A stretch of DNA of 64,000 nt from Anabaena sp. PCC 7108 (GCF_000332135.1 NZ_KB235896.1:990054-1054053); one strand, 5' to 3'. Shown: positions 25,861 through 34,914, numbered from the stretch's first letter. Translations and numbers: made by a program. The notes: a model not told the origin generated them from the sequence alone.

Positions 25861-27318
25861 ATGCCACAAAAGTTAGATGCTAATCAACATCTACAAGACA
25901 GAGATAATGAAATTGGCATTAGTTCAAAAACTAAACAAGGAATTCCAAAAGCTGATATTTTAGGGGCGGAAATAGCTGAAAAATATAGAGGAAAATGGAT
26001 ATTTAACTGTGAAGCAAATTGTTGGATGGTTTATGAATTAGATCAGGTTGGTATTTGGAGTAAAGTAACCGATTACTATATTGAAGGATTAATTAATAAA
26101 GAACTAAAGGAGCAAGAAATCGCTGGTTATGGAGCTTCTAGCTATATAACTAACATTATTAGTAAAGTTAAACTTGAATTGATAGAGGTTGGTTGGAAAG
26201 AACAATCTCCTACTGAACTACTACCATTTCAGAACTGCGTATTAGAAATAGCTACAGGAAACACTTTCAATCATTCACCAGAATATCGGTTTACTTGGTG
26301 TTTACCCCGTCAATTTGATAACTCTAGTGATGAGTTTCCATTGATCAATCAATGGTTAGATGAGGTTACAGATAATAATGAATCAGTTAAAGAAATTCTA
26401 TTATGTTACCTAGCTGCAATTCTGAAAGGTCGTTCTGACCTCCAACAGTTCTTGCATTTAGTTGGTTCTGGTGGTACAGGTAAAAGTACATTTGTTAAAC
26501 TCGCACAATCGCTAATAGGTGATAACAACGTATGTAGCACTACTTTAAAAGACTTTTGTACTAAAGGTTTTGGGGTTGCTAATGCTTTCAAAAAGCGTTT
26601 GGTAGTATTTCCAGATCAAGATAGATATAAGGCAGAGGTGCAAAAGTTTAAGTCACTTACAGGACAAGATGAACTTCAGGCAGAAGAAAAATATAAACAA
26701 CCGTTTCAATTTAGATTTGATGGTATGGTAATCATGGCATCAAACGCTCCTGTTTTTGATGGTTGTAACTTATCTTGGTTGACAAGGAGACAAATTTTAG
26801 TTCCTTTCAATAAGACTGTAGATAAAAATAAACGTAGAGATTTAGAAAAAGAGTTTCAACCGGAATTAAACGCATTAACTCAATATCTACTGGATATTTC
26901 TGATGATAAAGTTACTCAAGTATTGAGAAACGCAAGCGATAATCCAGAACTCGCTCAACATAATTTGGAACAACAAATAGCTAGTAATCCTATTGCGGGT
27001 TGGATTGATGAATGTGTTATTAGAGATGCCAAGAGTAAGTGTCAAGTAGGAAGCGATAAGACAAATAAAAATACTTTATTTGGTAACTATACAGAATGGT
27101 GTCGTAAGTCTGGTAATTACGCTCTTAGTTCACGCTACTTTAGCCAAAATCTACTAGACTTTTGCACCTCTACGATGGGGTGGAAAGATATTAAGAAACT
27201 ACGTAATAAAAAGTGTAATTTGATTGACGGGTTGAGATTACGTGAGGCTGGTAAGGATGATCATCTTCTTTCACCACTAGAAGTCAGTGTAGAGTGCAAC
27301 CTACACAGTGAAGGGTGA
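25861..27318 (+). CDS. D5/P4-type superfamily 3 helicase of the element
   Basis: 485 residues. N-terminal D5_N-like region, then Walker A LVGSGGTGKSTFVKLA (about 200-215), Walker B-like RLVVFPDQDRYK, sensor-1 asparagine in GMVIMASNAPVF, and an Arg-rich segment WLTRRQILVPF. No primase motifs are visible, so this is the helicase half of phage/plasmid primase-helicases. It would unwind DNA during element replication. Start is uncertain: the frame stays open upstream to 25783 without ATG, and AGGAGG at 25832 is too far from ATG 25861, so the true start may be a non-ATG codon. Confidence 0.82.
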   Translation: MPQKLDANQHLQDRDNEIGISSKTKQGIPKADILGAEIAEKYRGKWIFNCEANCWMVYELDQVGIWSKVTDYYIEGLINKELKEQEIAGYGASSYITNIISKVKLELIEVGWKEQSPTELLPFQNCVLEIATGNTFNHSPEYRFTWCLPRQFDNSSDEFPLINQWLDEVTDNNESVKEILLCYLAAILKGRSDLQQFLHLVGSGGTGKSTFVKLAQSLIGDNNVCSTTLKDFCTKGFGVANAFKKRLVVFPDQDRYKAEVQKFKSLTGQDELQAEEKYKQPFQFRFDGMVIMASNAPVFDGCNLSWLTRRQILVPFNKTVDKNKRRDLEKEFQPELNALTQYLLDISDDKVTQVLRNASDNPELAQHNLEQQIASNPIAGWIDECVIRDAKSKCQVGSDKTNKNTLFGNYTEWCRKSGNYALSSRYFSQNLLDFCTSTMGWKDIKKLRNKKCNLIDGLRLREAGKDDHLLSPLEVSVECNLHSEG

Positions 27319-27669
27319 GGTGTAGCGTTGTAACCCAGTCACCATAAGGGTTGTGTAGGTTGTGTAGGGTCAGAGTATTATTCCTTTTATATTATTTATT
27401 GAGGGATGATACTCTGAGATAAAAACAAAATATGTTCAAATAATTACATAAAGATGTATCTATCACCCTACACACTCTACATAATCCAGTCACAATAAGG
27501 ATTACAACTATACACCCAATCCTACACAATGTAGTGTCAACTGTACACACCCAAAACAATAGTGGTGAGTAGGTTTATTAATTTCTGTTGATTACTGTGA
27601 TGTCTTAGTTAATACTGAAATACTCTAGCTATAGGTGGTATAAATAAAATAAAGAAACCATTACAGGAA
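27319..27669. repeat. Spacer with GTGTAGG/CCTACAC repeats and twin hairpins
   Basis: Several direct and inverted GTGTAGG motifs occur. Two hairpins share the loop AGTCAC(C/A)ATAA but have different 5-bp stems: AACCC/GGGTT (27332-27352) and AATCC/GGATT (27483-27503). Both stem sides change together. No gene is seen. This may be a protein-binding or RNA-regulatory region of the element. Confidence 0.5.
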
Positions 27670-28155
27670 TTGGGTATGGATAATGCAATCTCAATATATC
27701 TAGGTGGTGAAGAAGTTTATGCAAAGAACTGTAATTTTAATTCATATTTAGAACTTGGTTTAATTTGTCCTGTTTGTGAGCAAGAAGTTTATCTAAGAAG
27801 GGGTGATATTAAAGAACCTTATTTTGCTCACTTTCATGCTAGTAATTATAGACAAGTGAAACAATGTAGCCGGAGAGTATCATCAGATGAAACTGCTACA
27901 GAAACAAATGAATTTATTGAAGATAGGGGACAAAGATTAAAGATATTTCAAGATCATTTTTTAAGTAAATTTTCTATTGAAAACTCGAAAATTGTTGATG
28001 ACGTAAATTTTAAAAAATGGATTAATTCAAAAAAAGGTGGAAACAATAAAGCAATCAATAATATTCTTCTAGAAAGTGTTGAGTATTTTATAATATATCG
28101 ACAACAAATGACAGATAAATATCTGAAGGGGGGACAAAATCAACTAAAAGACTGA
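27670..28155 (+). pseudogene. CoiA-like zinc-finger protein, 3' end replaced by an IS
   Basis: The frame encodes 161 residues. The N-terminal part carries a CoiA-like motif CPVCEQEVYLRRGDIKEPYF followed by AHFHAS, resembling the N-domain of competence protein CoiA. The IS begins at 28123, so the last ten residues and the stop are IS sequence. A short open stretch after the IS (29396-29464) may be the original C-terminus, but the join frame is not certain. The function in an integrative element is unclear; CoiA relatives are nuclease-like. Confidence 0.55.
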
Positions 28156-29393
28156 CTGTATAAGGTTCATAGCTCTTAGACCTTGTTGATAATACTTGCG
28201 CTTATTAGGATTAAGTCTCATTAATTGGGCTACTAAAGGTTGACAATTATCCATAAAACTGATCCAAGTATAACCATATAGACCAATATAAAAACTGCTA
28301 TGTCGTCTGGTACTACGGCTGTTTTCTTTAACTCTTCCGACATATTCTTGTACTCCCTTGCGTTTAATTTGTTGTCCCTGAATTGTGGCTGATGTGTAGG
28401 CAATAGCTATTAATAAAATTAGTGAAATCAACCGTTCTCCCGTGACTTTCGTATCTTCTAAATTATAACCTCCTGTTTTAAAATCTCTAAACATTTCCTC
28501 AATATCAAAGCGTTGTTTATAAGCTGTAATAGCTGCTCCTAACTCTGGTAAATCTGTGAGAATAAACCATCCTTCTTTTGGTGCTATACCCTGGAGTTTC
28601 CTTTTCCATTTACAGGCTAAATTAAAATATCCAAAACCTCTAAGTTTCGTAACTTTAACTCCCGGCAAAAATAACGATAATCCCGGTGCTAATCCCAAAT
28701 CTTTCAACTCTAACCAAATATCTGATTCTTTTTTGACAAATTCATTCTTTCTTAACCTTAAACAAAAGCTTAAACCTTGCTGCTTCAACCAGTTCGCTAA
28801 TTTGACAGAACAGAATTCTCTATCTCCTAATACACATATTTTATATTTTTTTACTATCGCTAAAATCTCGGTCAACGCTTCTGTTTGTTGTTTGAGATTG
28901 CTATTTCCTTTTTGCTTCAATAATTCAAAATATATCGGTATTGCTCGTTTCTCCCACACCATGCTGATCATTAATAAATTTATACATGACCATTTAGTCC
29001 GGTCTATTACTAGATATATTGTTTCTTTCTCTTGAAGGTATGTCTCTAACCAGACTTCAATTATGGGTAACCATATCTTCTTTATTGTTAATTTTGGCAA
29101 TGATAAAAATCTTTGTATTTTTCTGCGTCTACTTTCAAATTTTATGGGTATTGGTAAGGCATTCGCTAAACTTTCTAGACTTACCTGTTTAATTGACTGT
29201 AAAATCTGAAGCAGGATTTTTAACAATAGGTATTCTGCTAGACTTAATTGACTTCTGAGATGGTTTTGATAGAATGTTGGTATCATTTTCATTAGATAGG
29301 TCTTATTGACAATACTTGACCTATCTTTTTTTACCATAAATCGTCACATTCTTTACATTGCCTTGCTTTCAGCCTTGTTTGTCTCCCCTTCAG
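28123..29393. mobile_element. IS4-type insertion sequence, 1271 bp
   Basis: Terminal inverted repeats CTGAAGGGGGGACAAA at the left and its complement, with one mismatch, at the right (ends 29393). It carries a full-length transposase. No clear target duplication is visible in the flanks. Confidence 0.82.
28144..29337 (-). CDS. IS4-family transposase
   Basis: 397 residues. DDE residues: Asp in LVIDRTKWSC (about 105), Asp in VLGDREFCS (about 164) and Glu in YKQRFDIEEMFRDFKTGG (about 280, the Y-R-E-K type signature of IS4). The length is normal and the frame unbroken, so it may be active. It is read opposite to the gene it interrupts. Confidence 0.88.
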   Translation of the reverse strand: MVKKDRSSIVNKTYLMKMIPTFYQNHLRSQLSLAEYLLLKILLQILQSIKQVSLESLANALPIPIKFESRRRKIQRFLSLPKLTIKKIWLPIIEVWLETYLQEKETIYLVIDRTKWSCINLLMISMVWEKRAIPIYFELLKQKGNSNLKQQTEALTEILAIVKKYKICVLGDREFCSVKLANWLKQQGLSFCLRLRKNEFVKKESDIWLELKDLGLAPGLSLFLPGVKVTKLRGFGYFNLACKWKRKLQGIAPKEGWFILTDLPELGAAITAYKQRFDIEEMFRDFKTGGYNLEDTKVTGERLISLILLIAIAYTSATIQGQQIKRKGVQEYVGRVKENSRSTRRHSSFYIGLYGYTWISFMDNCQPLVAQLMRLNPNKRKYYQQGLRAMNLIQSVF

Positions 29394-29812
29394 CTTATCA
29401 AGTTATGGGTAAAGATAGATTTAAATTTCCTGTAAGTGGTGATCAATTAGAGGAAATGAAGTAGTTATTTATTGACATAGTTATTTAAATAACTATTATA
29501 TCTATCAAGCTATTCTATTTAATTGTTATAACTGTTATTTACTTAATTATTAATTGAGATAACAATGGATTAACTTAAATAATGAACAACTTAATCATTT
29601 AATTTGTAAGTTAGATGAAGATGAATTAGAGTAATTTTATTATGGTGATATTAACCATCATTAATATCAACAAAAGAATGATATTTAATTATTCAATAAA
29701 GTGACTTAATAATTAATATCGTATCAAATCACTTGGTTTATCTAGTTCTAATACTACTCATACATCAACATTAGTTATTAAACAACCAACTATAACTAAG
29801 TTCGATAATTTG
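29394..29812. other. AT-rich spacer after the IS
   Basis: About 420 bp, very AT-rich. It holds a short open stretch ending at 29464 that may be the tail of the CoiA-like gene and a decayed peptide-like stretch around 29580-29635 (NNEQLNHLICKLDEDELE) without a start. No intact gene. Confidence 0.45.
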
Positions 29813-30004
29813 ATGGTTAGTCCACCGGATTATCAATTAGCTAAACAATACCAAATAGGAAATCGCCGCATTACTTATTTTTCTTACTCTGATGAATTTA
29901 TTGTTGAACGAGTTGATGATGAGTCAAGCAAACAACTGTTCCCTAAATATAAAGTAGATAAATTATTTAGATTGTTAATAGATATGCTAATACATATAAT
30001 TTAA
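29813..30004 (+). CDS. Small hypothetical protein of the element
   Basis: 63 residues from ATG 29813 (MVSPPDYQLAKQYQ). The open frame extends upstream to about 29722 without an ATG and with protein-like content (TKFDNL just before the Met), so the gene may be longer with an alternative start, or be the 3' remnant of a larger one. The composition is balanced and ends in a helix rich in Leu/Ile. No domain recognised. Confidence 0.35.
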   Translation: MVSPPDYQLAKQYQIGNRRITYFSYSDEFIVERVDDESSKQLFPKYKVDKLFRLLIDMLIHII

Positions 30005-30078
30005 ATGGACTATTCCTATAAGTGGATAATAATTACTTTAACTAACTGTTTTAGCTTTGATACCACTAACTAAGTTTG

Positions 30079-30276
30079 TTATCTTAACCAATGACGAACT
30101 TCCTTAGCTGTACCTAATACAGTGCCAAGTAAATCTCTAGTTCCTCTAGATACTTTTAATATGTTTTTTACTTTGTCGTGGGTACTAGATGTATGTTGTT
30201 TAATTCGTTTGTTCTTACTGCCTTTACGTCTACCACGTTTAAAGGTAATTATGGAGTAATCAGATAATAGAAACAT
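30079..30276 (-). CDS. Small basic hypothetical protein
   Basis: 65 residues from ATG 30276. It has a strongly basic patch KRGRRKGSKNKRIKQH and a helical C-terminus; it could bind nucleic acid. No family recognised and no clear ribosome binding site, so it may be spurious. Confidence 0.3.
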   Translation of the reverse strand: MFLLSDYSIITFKRGRRKGSKNKRIKQHTSSTHDKVKNILKVSRGTRDLLGTVLGTAKEVRHWLR

Positions 30277-30319
30277 TATTGTAGTATTATTTATAGATTA
30301 ATGATTATTCATATCTTAA

Positions 30320-30358
30320 CTAAAAATAAAACCTCCTTAATCATGAGATAAAGAGGTT
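30320..30358 (-). terminator. Terminator of the two-gene cargo operon
   Basis: On the minus strand a 10-bp stem AACCTCTTTA/TAAGGAGGTT is followed by TTATTTTTAG. It lies about 30 bp after the stop of the 30391-30798 gene. Confidence 0.65.
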
Positions 30359-30390
30359 AATCTTATTAATACAATTGTGGTATTAGACAA

Positions 30391-30798
30391 TCAGAATGTC
30401 CATTCGTGATCTGGGTCTTCAAGAGCAGCTTGAACATTTGCTAAATTTGATAGTTCTTTAAAAGGACTGGATTTAGCAATTTCCGTAATTGAATTTAAAG
30501 TCAAAGCTAGTTGTTCGTTATTACCTGATGCGATTGCATCATCCACCACAGTGAATAATGAGCGAAAGTTTTTTTCACGTTCATCAAAAGAGCGATCAAG
30601 ATATCCTATTAGAAACTCTCGTAAAGTGTTAATCTTGCGTACTGTTGTTCTTTCCCAAGCATCAATCTCACGTCGCTTTGTTTGTTCTTGTTCAGCTATT
30701 TTCAAGTAATCTGTGTATGCTTCAACTAATTGTTGAAGGCAATCATTAGGATTTACTACTTCATTAAATGCTGCTTTAACAACTTTTTTAACAGTCAT
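30391..30798 (-). CDS. Small helical partner protein of the cargo cassette
   Basis: 135 residues, predicted almost wholly helical, with heptad-like stretches (LQQLVEAYTDYLKIAEQEQTKRRE; LREFLIGYLDRSFDEREKNF). No known domain recognised. Its ATG is two bases after the stop of the upstream membrane-hairpin gene, so the two are translationally coupled and likely act together. An acidic tail (EDPDHEW) ends it. A role as partner, inhibitor or chaperone of the neighbour is inference. Confidence 0.65.
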   Translation of the reverse strand: MTVKKVVKAAFNEVVNPNDCLQQLVEAYTDYLKIAEQEQTKRREIDAWERTTVRKINTLREFLIGYLDRSFDEREKNFRSLFTVVDDAIASGNNEQLALTLNSITEIAKSSPFKELSNLANVQAALEDPDHEWTF

Positions 30799-30800
30799 TA

Positions 30801-31769
30801 TTAACTAGCTCCTAATGTACGATACTTAGATTGAACAGTAGCAGTAGCAGGATTCAGCTTACCTTCACTATCTAAAATCGGGGTTTTCATAATTTCAGCA
30901 AGTGCTTTAATTAGAAGTGCTACTTGTTGGAACTTAGCAGCATCACGTTTGCGATCAAAAGGTTGAGATTCTAACTGATTAAGGCTAACAACAGCACATT
31001 TATTCAAACTGTCTACTACGACACTTAATTCATCAATTCTGCGTCTTACTTGTTGTAGAAATTCTTTAGCAGTTTCAAGTTTTGCGATTTCGACATTAAC
31101 TTTAGCTTCGTATTCTCTTGCCTCTGTCAAAGCTTTTTCACCTTTGCCAGCAATTACAAAACCTCCAACAGCTAAGGCTGGTGCGACTGTAATACCACCC
31201 AAAACAACAGTACCAAGTGCCATGCCACCACCACCAGCAGCTAGTGAACCACCACCCAGCCAAGCTAAAGTGGCATTCCAAGCGGCTGCCCCACTTAACC
31301 CTGAAATAGCTGCACCCGTACTAGCAACGCCTACAGATGTTGCAAGACCTGTTGCAGCTTGACCTGCTGCTGCACCTGCCACAACTGCTTTAATTCCACC
31401 TTTAAAAAACCGTTCAGCTTCCATCACATCAGTTTTGTATTCTTGAATCTGCTGAACAGATATTCCTTCCAACCCTTCTAAAAACTCCGTATCTTGTTTT
31501 GCGCGTTGTCCGATTTGCTCAATAAAAGCTACAAAACGCCCAATTGTATCAATCTTGACATTTAACTGTTGTTGACCATATTCTTCTGCCAACTTATTAG
31601 TAGTTTCCCAGTCTGATTGCAACTGATTGACAGCTTGTTCATGCCGTTTCTTAGCGCGTTGACCAATTTCATTTGCGTCTTTCATGTTGTCAACGCCTTC
31701 TTTACCTTTAACTACTCCATAAGCAGCAGTTCCCAAAGCTATAGCACCGAGGATGAATGGTATCGGCAT
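30801..31769 (-). CDS. Coiled-coil protein with long glycine-rich membrane hairpin
   Basis: 322 residues. Residues 1-20 are hydrophobic (FILGAIALGTAAYGVV). Helical coiled-coil-like arms follow (30-120), then a very Gly/Ala-rich hydrophobic block (about 124-210: AASTGTAI-like VASTGAAISGLSGAAAWNA, LAWLGGGSLAAGGGGMALG, VAPALAVGGFVIAGKG), then a second helical arm (210-290). I recall a widespread bacterial family of unknown function with this core, often in accessory regions. The layout (helical arms around a membrane-inserting hairpin) resembles alpha-pore-forming proteins. Toxin or phage-defence effector is a hypothesis only. First gene of a two-gene operon. Confidence 0.7.
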   Translation of the reverse strand: MPIPFILGAIALGTAAYGVVKGKEGVDNMKDANEIGQRAKKRHEQAVNQLQSDWETTNKLAEEYGQQQLNVKIDTIGRFVAFIEQIGQRAKQDTEFLEGLEGISVQQIQEYKTDVMEAERFFKGGIKAVVAGAAAGQAATGLATSVGVASTGAAISGLSGAAAWNATLAWLGGGSLAAGGGGMALGTVVLGGITVAPALAVGGFVIAGKGEKALTEAREYEAKVNVEIAKLETAKEFLQQVRRRIDELSVVVDSLNKCAVVSLNQLESQPFDRKRDAAKFQQVALLIKALAEIMKTPILDSEGKLNPATATVQSKYRTLGAS

Positions 31770-32321
31770 AAATTACTTCTAATTGTTATTTATTACATTC
31801 TAAATACATAATATCCATTAACTAATGCAAAATAAGGCATTACAAAACATTTAAACTATTTATGTTTCATATAGTTTCTATTCCTAATGATGAGATTGAT
31901 AAATATTTGCTTTTTTCTATCTCAATGCTACTGTTGTTACATAAATAAGCTTTGTATTGACTTGATTAAATGTAGTCCTAAATTTAATCTTCCTATATGC
32001 CTCTAAAACAGCCAATATCACCTTTGCATCACTGTTTCTACCTGAAACTCAAAACAGAGGCATTAGCAGGTCAATATGGCGTGATTAGTTATCTGATATG
32101 GTTGTCTGCTAAATAAATATAAGATGAATAGATAAAATCAACACTAATTAATTAGTTACTCTTATGTAATAGCCAGATGCAATAATTTTATCTCAATCAA
32201 CCAATTACCCGTAAGTAGTTGTTTGGGGATACAATGGTTGTATTGAGAGAAAACTGAGAGAAAGTAAGTAGTTAAGTAACTACTCACCAAATCCAAAAAG
32301 CTTATTATATATAGGTTTTCG
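31770..32321. other. Right-end spacer of the element
   Basis: 550 bp with no convincing gene. It contains an inverted repeat TGCCTCT..AGAGGCA (about 31996-32062) and the right arm-like repeat at 32242-32264 near the attachment site. Confidence 0.5.
32242..32264. other. Candidate integrase arm-binding repeat, right
   Basis: ATTGAGAGAAAACTGAGAGA matches the left-end repeat at 23147 apart from a one-base shift and one substitution. Confidence 0.4.
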
Positions 32322-32353
32322 TTAAATGCGCCCTGCTGGAATCGAACCAGCCT
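32322..32353. other. Right attachment repeat within the tRNA gene
   Basis: Identical to 23041-23072 over 32 bp. It covers the tRNA T arm, acceptor 3' strand and five bases beyond. Confidence 0.88.
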
Positions 32354-32399
32354 GAAGACGAATTATGAGTTCGTTGCCTCCCCAATCGGCCAAAGGCGC
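32327..32399 (-). tRNA. tRNA with anticodon CAU (Met, or Ile2)
   Basis: 73 nt on the minus strand. Acceptor stem GCGCCTT/AGGGCGC with discriminator A, D arm GCC..GGC, anticodon stem ACGAA/TTCGT around loop CTCATAA, T arm GCTGG-TTCGATT-CCAGC. CCA is not encoded. Elongator Met is most likely; a lysidine-modified Ile2 cannot be excluded from sequence. It is the integration site of the upstream element. Confidence 0.92.
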
Positions 32400-32715
32400 T
32401 CGTCGTGTTAGATTTTGATCTATCTTAGATTAACTTAAATGTCAATCTTGGCTTGTGATTCTCATCTTAGAGAAAATGCACTCTTGTAAGTATAGCATGA
32501 TTTTATAACTTTGAACAATTGAAAACAATATTACCCGATTCTAAATTTAAAATATGACAGATAATCAATGCCAAGCAGCGCAAATCGCTTTCGGCATGGA
32601 GAGTGTCAATAAGAAATAGAGCAGACTAATATTGATTAAGTTCCTGTGAGGATTGAGGTTCAAAGCTTCAATACTTTTAAATAGACTAGGCTTCTTCTGT
32701 AATAGCTTGTCAGCG

Positions 32716-33417
32716 ATGAAAATAAATTCCACTGTAGTTCTGACGTTGATTTTGTTAACCCTAATGTTGGGTTCAGGTTCTGTGAGTGCATTTTTGGGCT
32801 TCACTATGGGAAGTTCTGCACTCAAGGGTGTTACCTCACCAGATGGTCGTCCCACCACTAAATTTGCCAGCAATAAGAGTAATAACGCCCAACAGGGTGG
32901 AATAAGTCTTTTAAAGGAGGATGAGATTCTTAAGAATGTCAAATCGCGGATTAATGGTAATGCCAATACTAGCAACACAAAAAAGCTAGATGACGATGAC
33001 GATGAAACCAAAAACAAGAAGCCTGAACCTAAGGAAACTCCCCAAGAGGTGATTTCGGAAAAACTTCAACCTGGATTTCCGGTAGCTGCTGAAAGTGAAG
33101 GTGTAAGTCTATCTGTACAATCGGCTCGTTACTCTGGTGGTGATTTATTACTAAAAGTGAAAATGCAAAATAAAGGTGCTGATTCAGTGCGCTTTTTGTA
33201 CAGTTTTCTAGATGTTACTGATGATAAAGGCAGAACACTGAGCGCTATCACAGAAGGGTTGCCCGCAGAATTACCTGCTAAGAGTTCGACATTTACAGGT
33301 ACAGTGAGTATTCCCACAGCCTTACTGGATGATGTCAGGAATATATCACTAGCACTGACGGATTATCCTGCTCAAAACCTGAAGTTACAGGTGTCCGATA
33401 TTCCTGTAGAAAAATAG
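32716..33417 (+). CDS. Exported hypothetical protein
   Basis: 233 residues from ATG 32716 (MKINSTVVLTLILLTLMLGS), which gives a clean signal peptide or membrane anchor; an upstream start at 32653 would bury it. A disordered, charged middle (residues about 60-115, with DDDDDE and PEPKETP) is followed by a beta-rich domain (GVSLSVQSARYSGGDLLLKV .. FLYSFLDVTDDKGRTLS) resembling small DUF4352-like or bacterial Ig-like domains. Function unknown. Likely periplasmic. Confidence 0.7.
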   Translation: MKINSTVVLTLILLTLMLGSGSVSAFLGFTMGSSALKGVTSPDGRPTTKFASNKSNNAQQGGISLLKEDEILKNVKSRINGNANTSNTKKLDDDDDETKNKKPEPKETPQEVISEKLQPGFPVAAESEGVSLSVQSARYSGGDLLLKVKMQNKGADSVRFLYSFLDVTDDKGRTLSAITEGLPAELPAKSSTFTGTVSIPTALLDDVRNISLALTDYPAQNLKLQVSDIPVEK

Positions 33418-33471
33418 AAATGCTATTGTTAGCGTTTTAGTATCGGCGTAATTTTTACACGAGCTTTAGCG

Positions 33472-34824
33472 GTGAGTGGTTTTCCTAATTTAAGTTGGAC
33501 AGATGTAGGGTTACGATTGTTATCAGTGCTACTGCTGATTGCTATTAATGCCTTTTTTGTCACGGCGGAGTTCTCAATGGTGACAGTGCGACGAACACGT
33601 ATCCACCAGCTGGTTCAGGCTGGTGATATGCCAGCGATCGCAGTGGAAATGTTACAACGTAGTATTGACAGGCTGCTATCTACTGCCCAGTTAGGGATTA
33701 CTCTCTCTAGTTTGGCATTAGGTTGGATTGGAGAAGGTACGATTGTTGTACTGATGGATGCCTGGTTAAAATCCTGGTCTTTACCCATAGGAGTGAGTAA
33801 CTTCTTTGCTCATTCCCTATCAGTGCCGATTACTTTCTTCTTGATTGCTTATTTGCAAATTGTATTCGGGGAACTATTTCCTAAATCGGTGGCTATGCTG
33901 TATTCAGAACAGCTGGCAAGGTTTTTGGCACCTTCAGTTAAAGCGATTGTCCGTTTTTTCAGTCCTTTTATTTGGATTCTCAACCAATCCACTCGCTACC
34001 TATTGCGATTATTTGGTATTCAATATACAGGACAAAGTTGGAGACCCCCAGTCACCCCGGAAGAATTACAACTGATTATATCAACAGAAAGAGAATCCAC
34101 AGGTTTAGAGTCATCAGAGCGACAACTGTTGAATAACGTCTTTGAGTTTGGAGATATAACAGCAGAAGATGTGATGATTCCCCGTACCAGCATTATCGCT
34201 TTACCAGAAGATGCCACCTTTGGGATATTACTTCAGCAAATTACATCCATTGGTCATTCCCGTTATCCCATTATTGGCGAATCTTTAGATGACATTCTTG
34301 GCATTGTTTATTTTCAAGATTTAGCACAACCTTTAGCTGCGGGAAAGCTGAGTTTAGAGACACAAATCCAATCTTGGATGCGTCCCCCCCGGTTTGTCCC
34401 TGAACAGACACTTTTGAGTGAACTATTGCCAATGATGCAGCAAGAGAAACCAGCTATGGTGATGGTAGTGAATGAATTTGGCGGTACTGTAGGATTGGTG
34501 ACCATCCAAGATGTAATTGCCGAAATTATTGGTAATGCAGGTGAATCGGAAAGCAGCGACGACTTGCTGATCCAAATGGTAGACAAGCAAACATTTTTAG
34601 TGCAAGCACAGGTAAATCTAGAAGAACTCAACGAAGTTTTACATCTCAATTTACCATTGATGAGGGAATATCAGACCTTGGGCGGCTTTTTGCTATATCA
34701 ATGGCAAAAGATCCCCACTAAAGGGGAAATCTTCAACTATGAAAATCTTGAATTCACCGTCATGTTAGTCATTGGACCACGCCTACACCAAATTCAAATT
34801 CGACGTTTAGAAGGTGACAGGTAG
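33472..34824 (+). CDS. CNNM/CorC-type (hemolysin-family) membrane protein
   Basis: 450 residues from a GTG start. N-terminal DUF21/CNNM membrane domain (about 1-190; INAFFVTAEFSMVTVRRTRI, TAQLGITLSSLALGWIGE), then a CBS pair (about 205-335; VMIPRTSIIALPEDAT, GTVGLVTIQDVIAEI) and a C-terminal CorC/HlyC domain (VNLEELNEVLHLNLP, YQTLGGFLLYQ). The family is linked to Mg2+/Co2+ transport with nucleotide sensing through CBS; the name hemolysin is historical. Confidence 0.9.
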   Translation: MSGFPNLSWTDVGLRLLSVLLLIAINAFFVTAEFSMVTVRRTRIHQLVQAGDMPAIAVEMLQRSIDRLLSTAQLGITLSSLALGWIGEGTIVVLMDAWLKSWSLPIGVSNFFAHSLSVPITFFLIAYLQIVFGELFPKSVAMLYSEQLARFLAPSVKAIVRFFSPFIWILNQSTRYLLRLFGIQYTGQSWRPPVTPEELQLIISTERESTGLESSERQLLNNVFEFGDITAEDVMIPRTSIIALPEDATFGILLQQITSIGHSRYPIIGESLDDILGIVYFQDLAQPLAAGKLSLETQIQSWMRPPRFVPEQTLLSELLPMMQQEKPAMVMVVNEFGGTVGLVTIQDVIAEIIGNAGESESSDDLLIQMVDKQTFLVQAQVNLEELNEVLHLNLPLMREYQTLGGFLLYQWQKIPTKGEIFNYENLEFTVMLVIGPRLHQIQIRRLEGDR

Positions 34825-34914
34825 AAGAAGTGGGGGAGGCAGAGAGCAAGGGAAAAAAATTACATAATTCGTCATTCGTAATTCAGTTTTGCAATAGTTA
34901 ATTCTTTCTCCTGA

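Larger units (their letters stand above)
23041..32353. mobile_element. 9.28-kb integrative element in a tRNA(CAU) gene
   Basis: The element is bounded by the 32-bp direct repeat covering the 3' third of the tRNA (23041-23072 and 32322-32353). Next to the left repeat is a tyrosine integrase, then an iteron-like tract, a structured RNA, an RHH protein, a D5/P4-type helicase, a CoiA-like protein with an IS insertion, small genes and a two-gene cargo cassette. The whole block is more AT-rich than its flanks. The intact tRNA is kept at the right end, as expected for integration into a tRNA 3' end. Confidence 0.88.
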
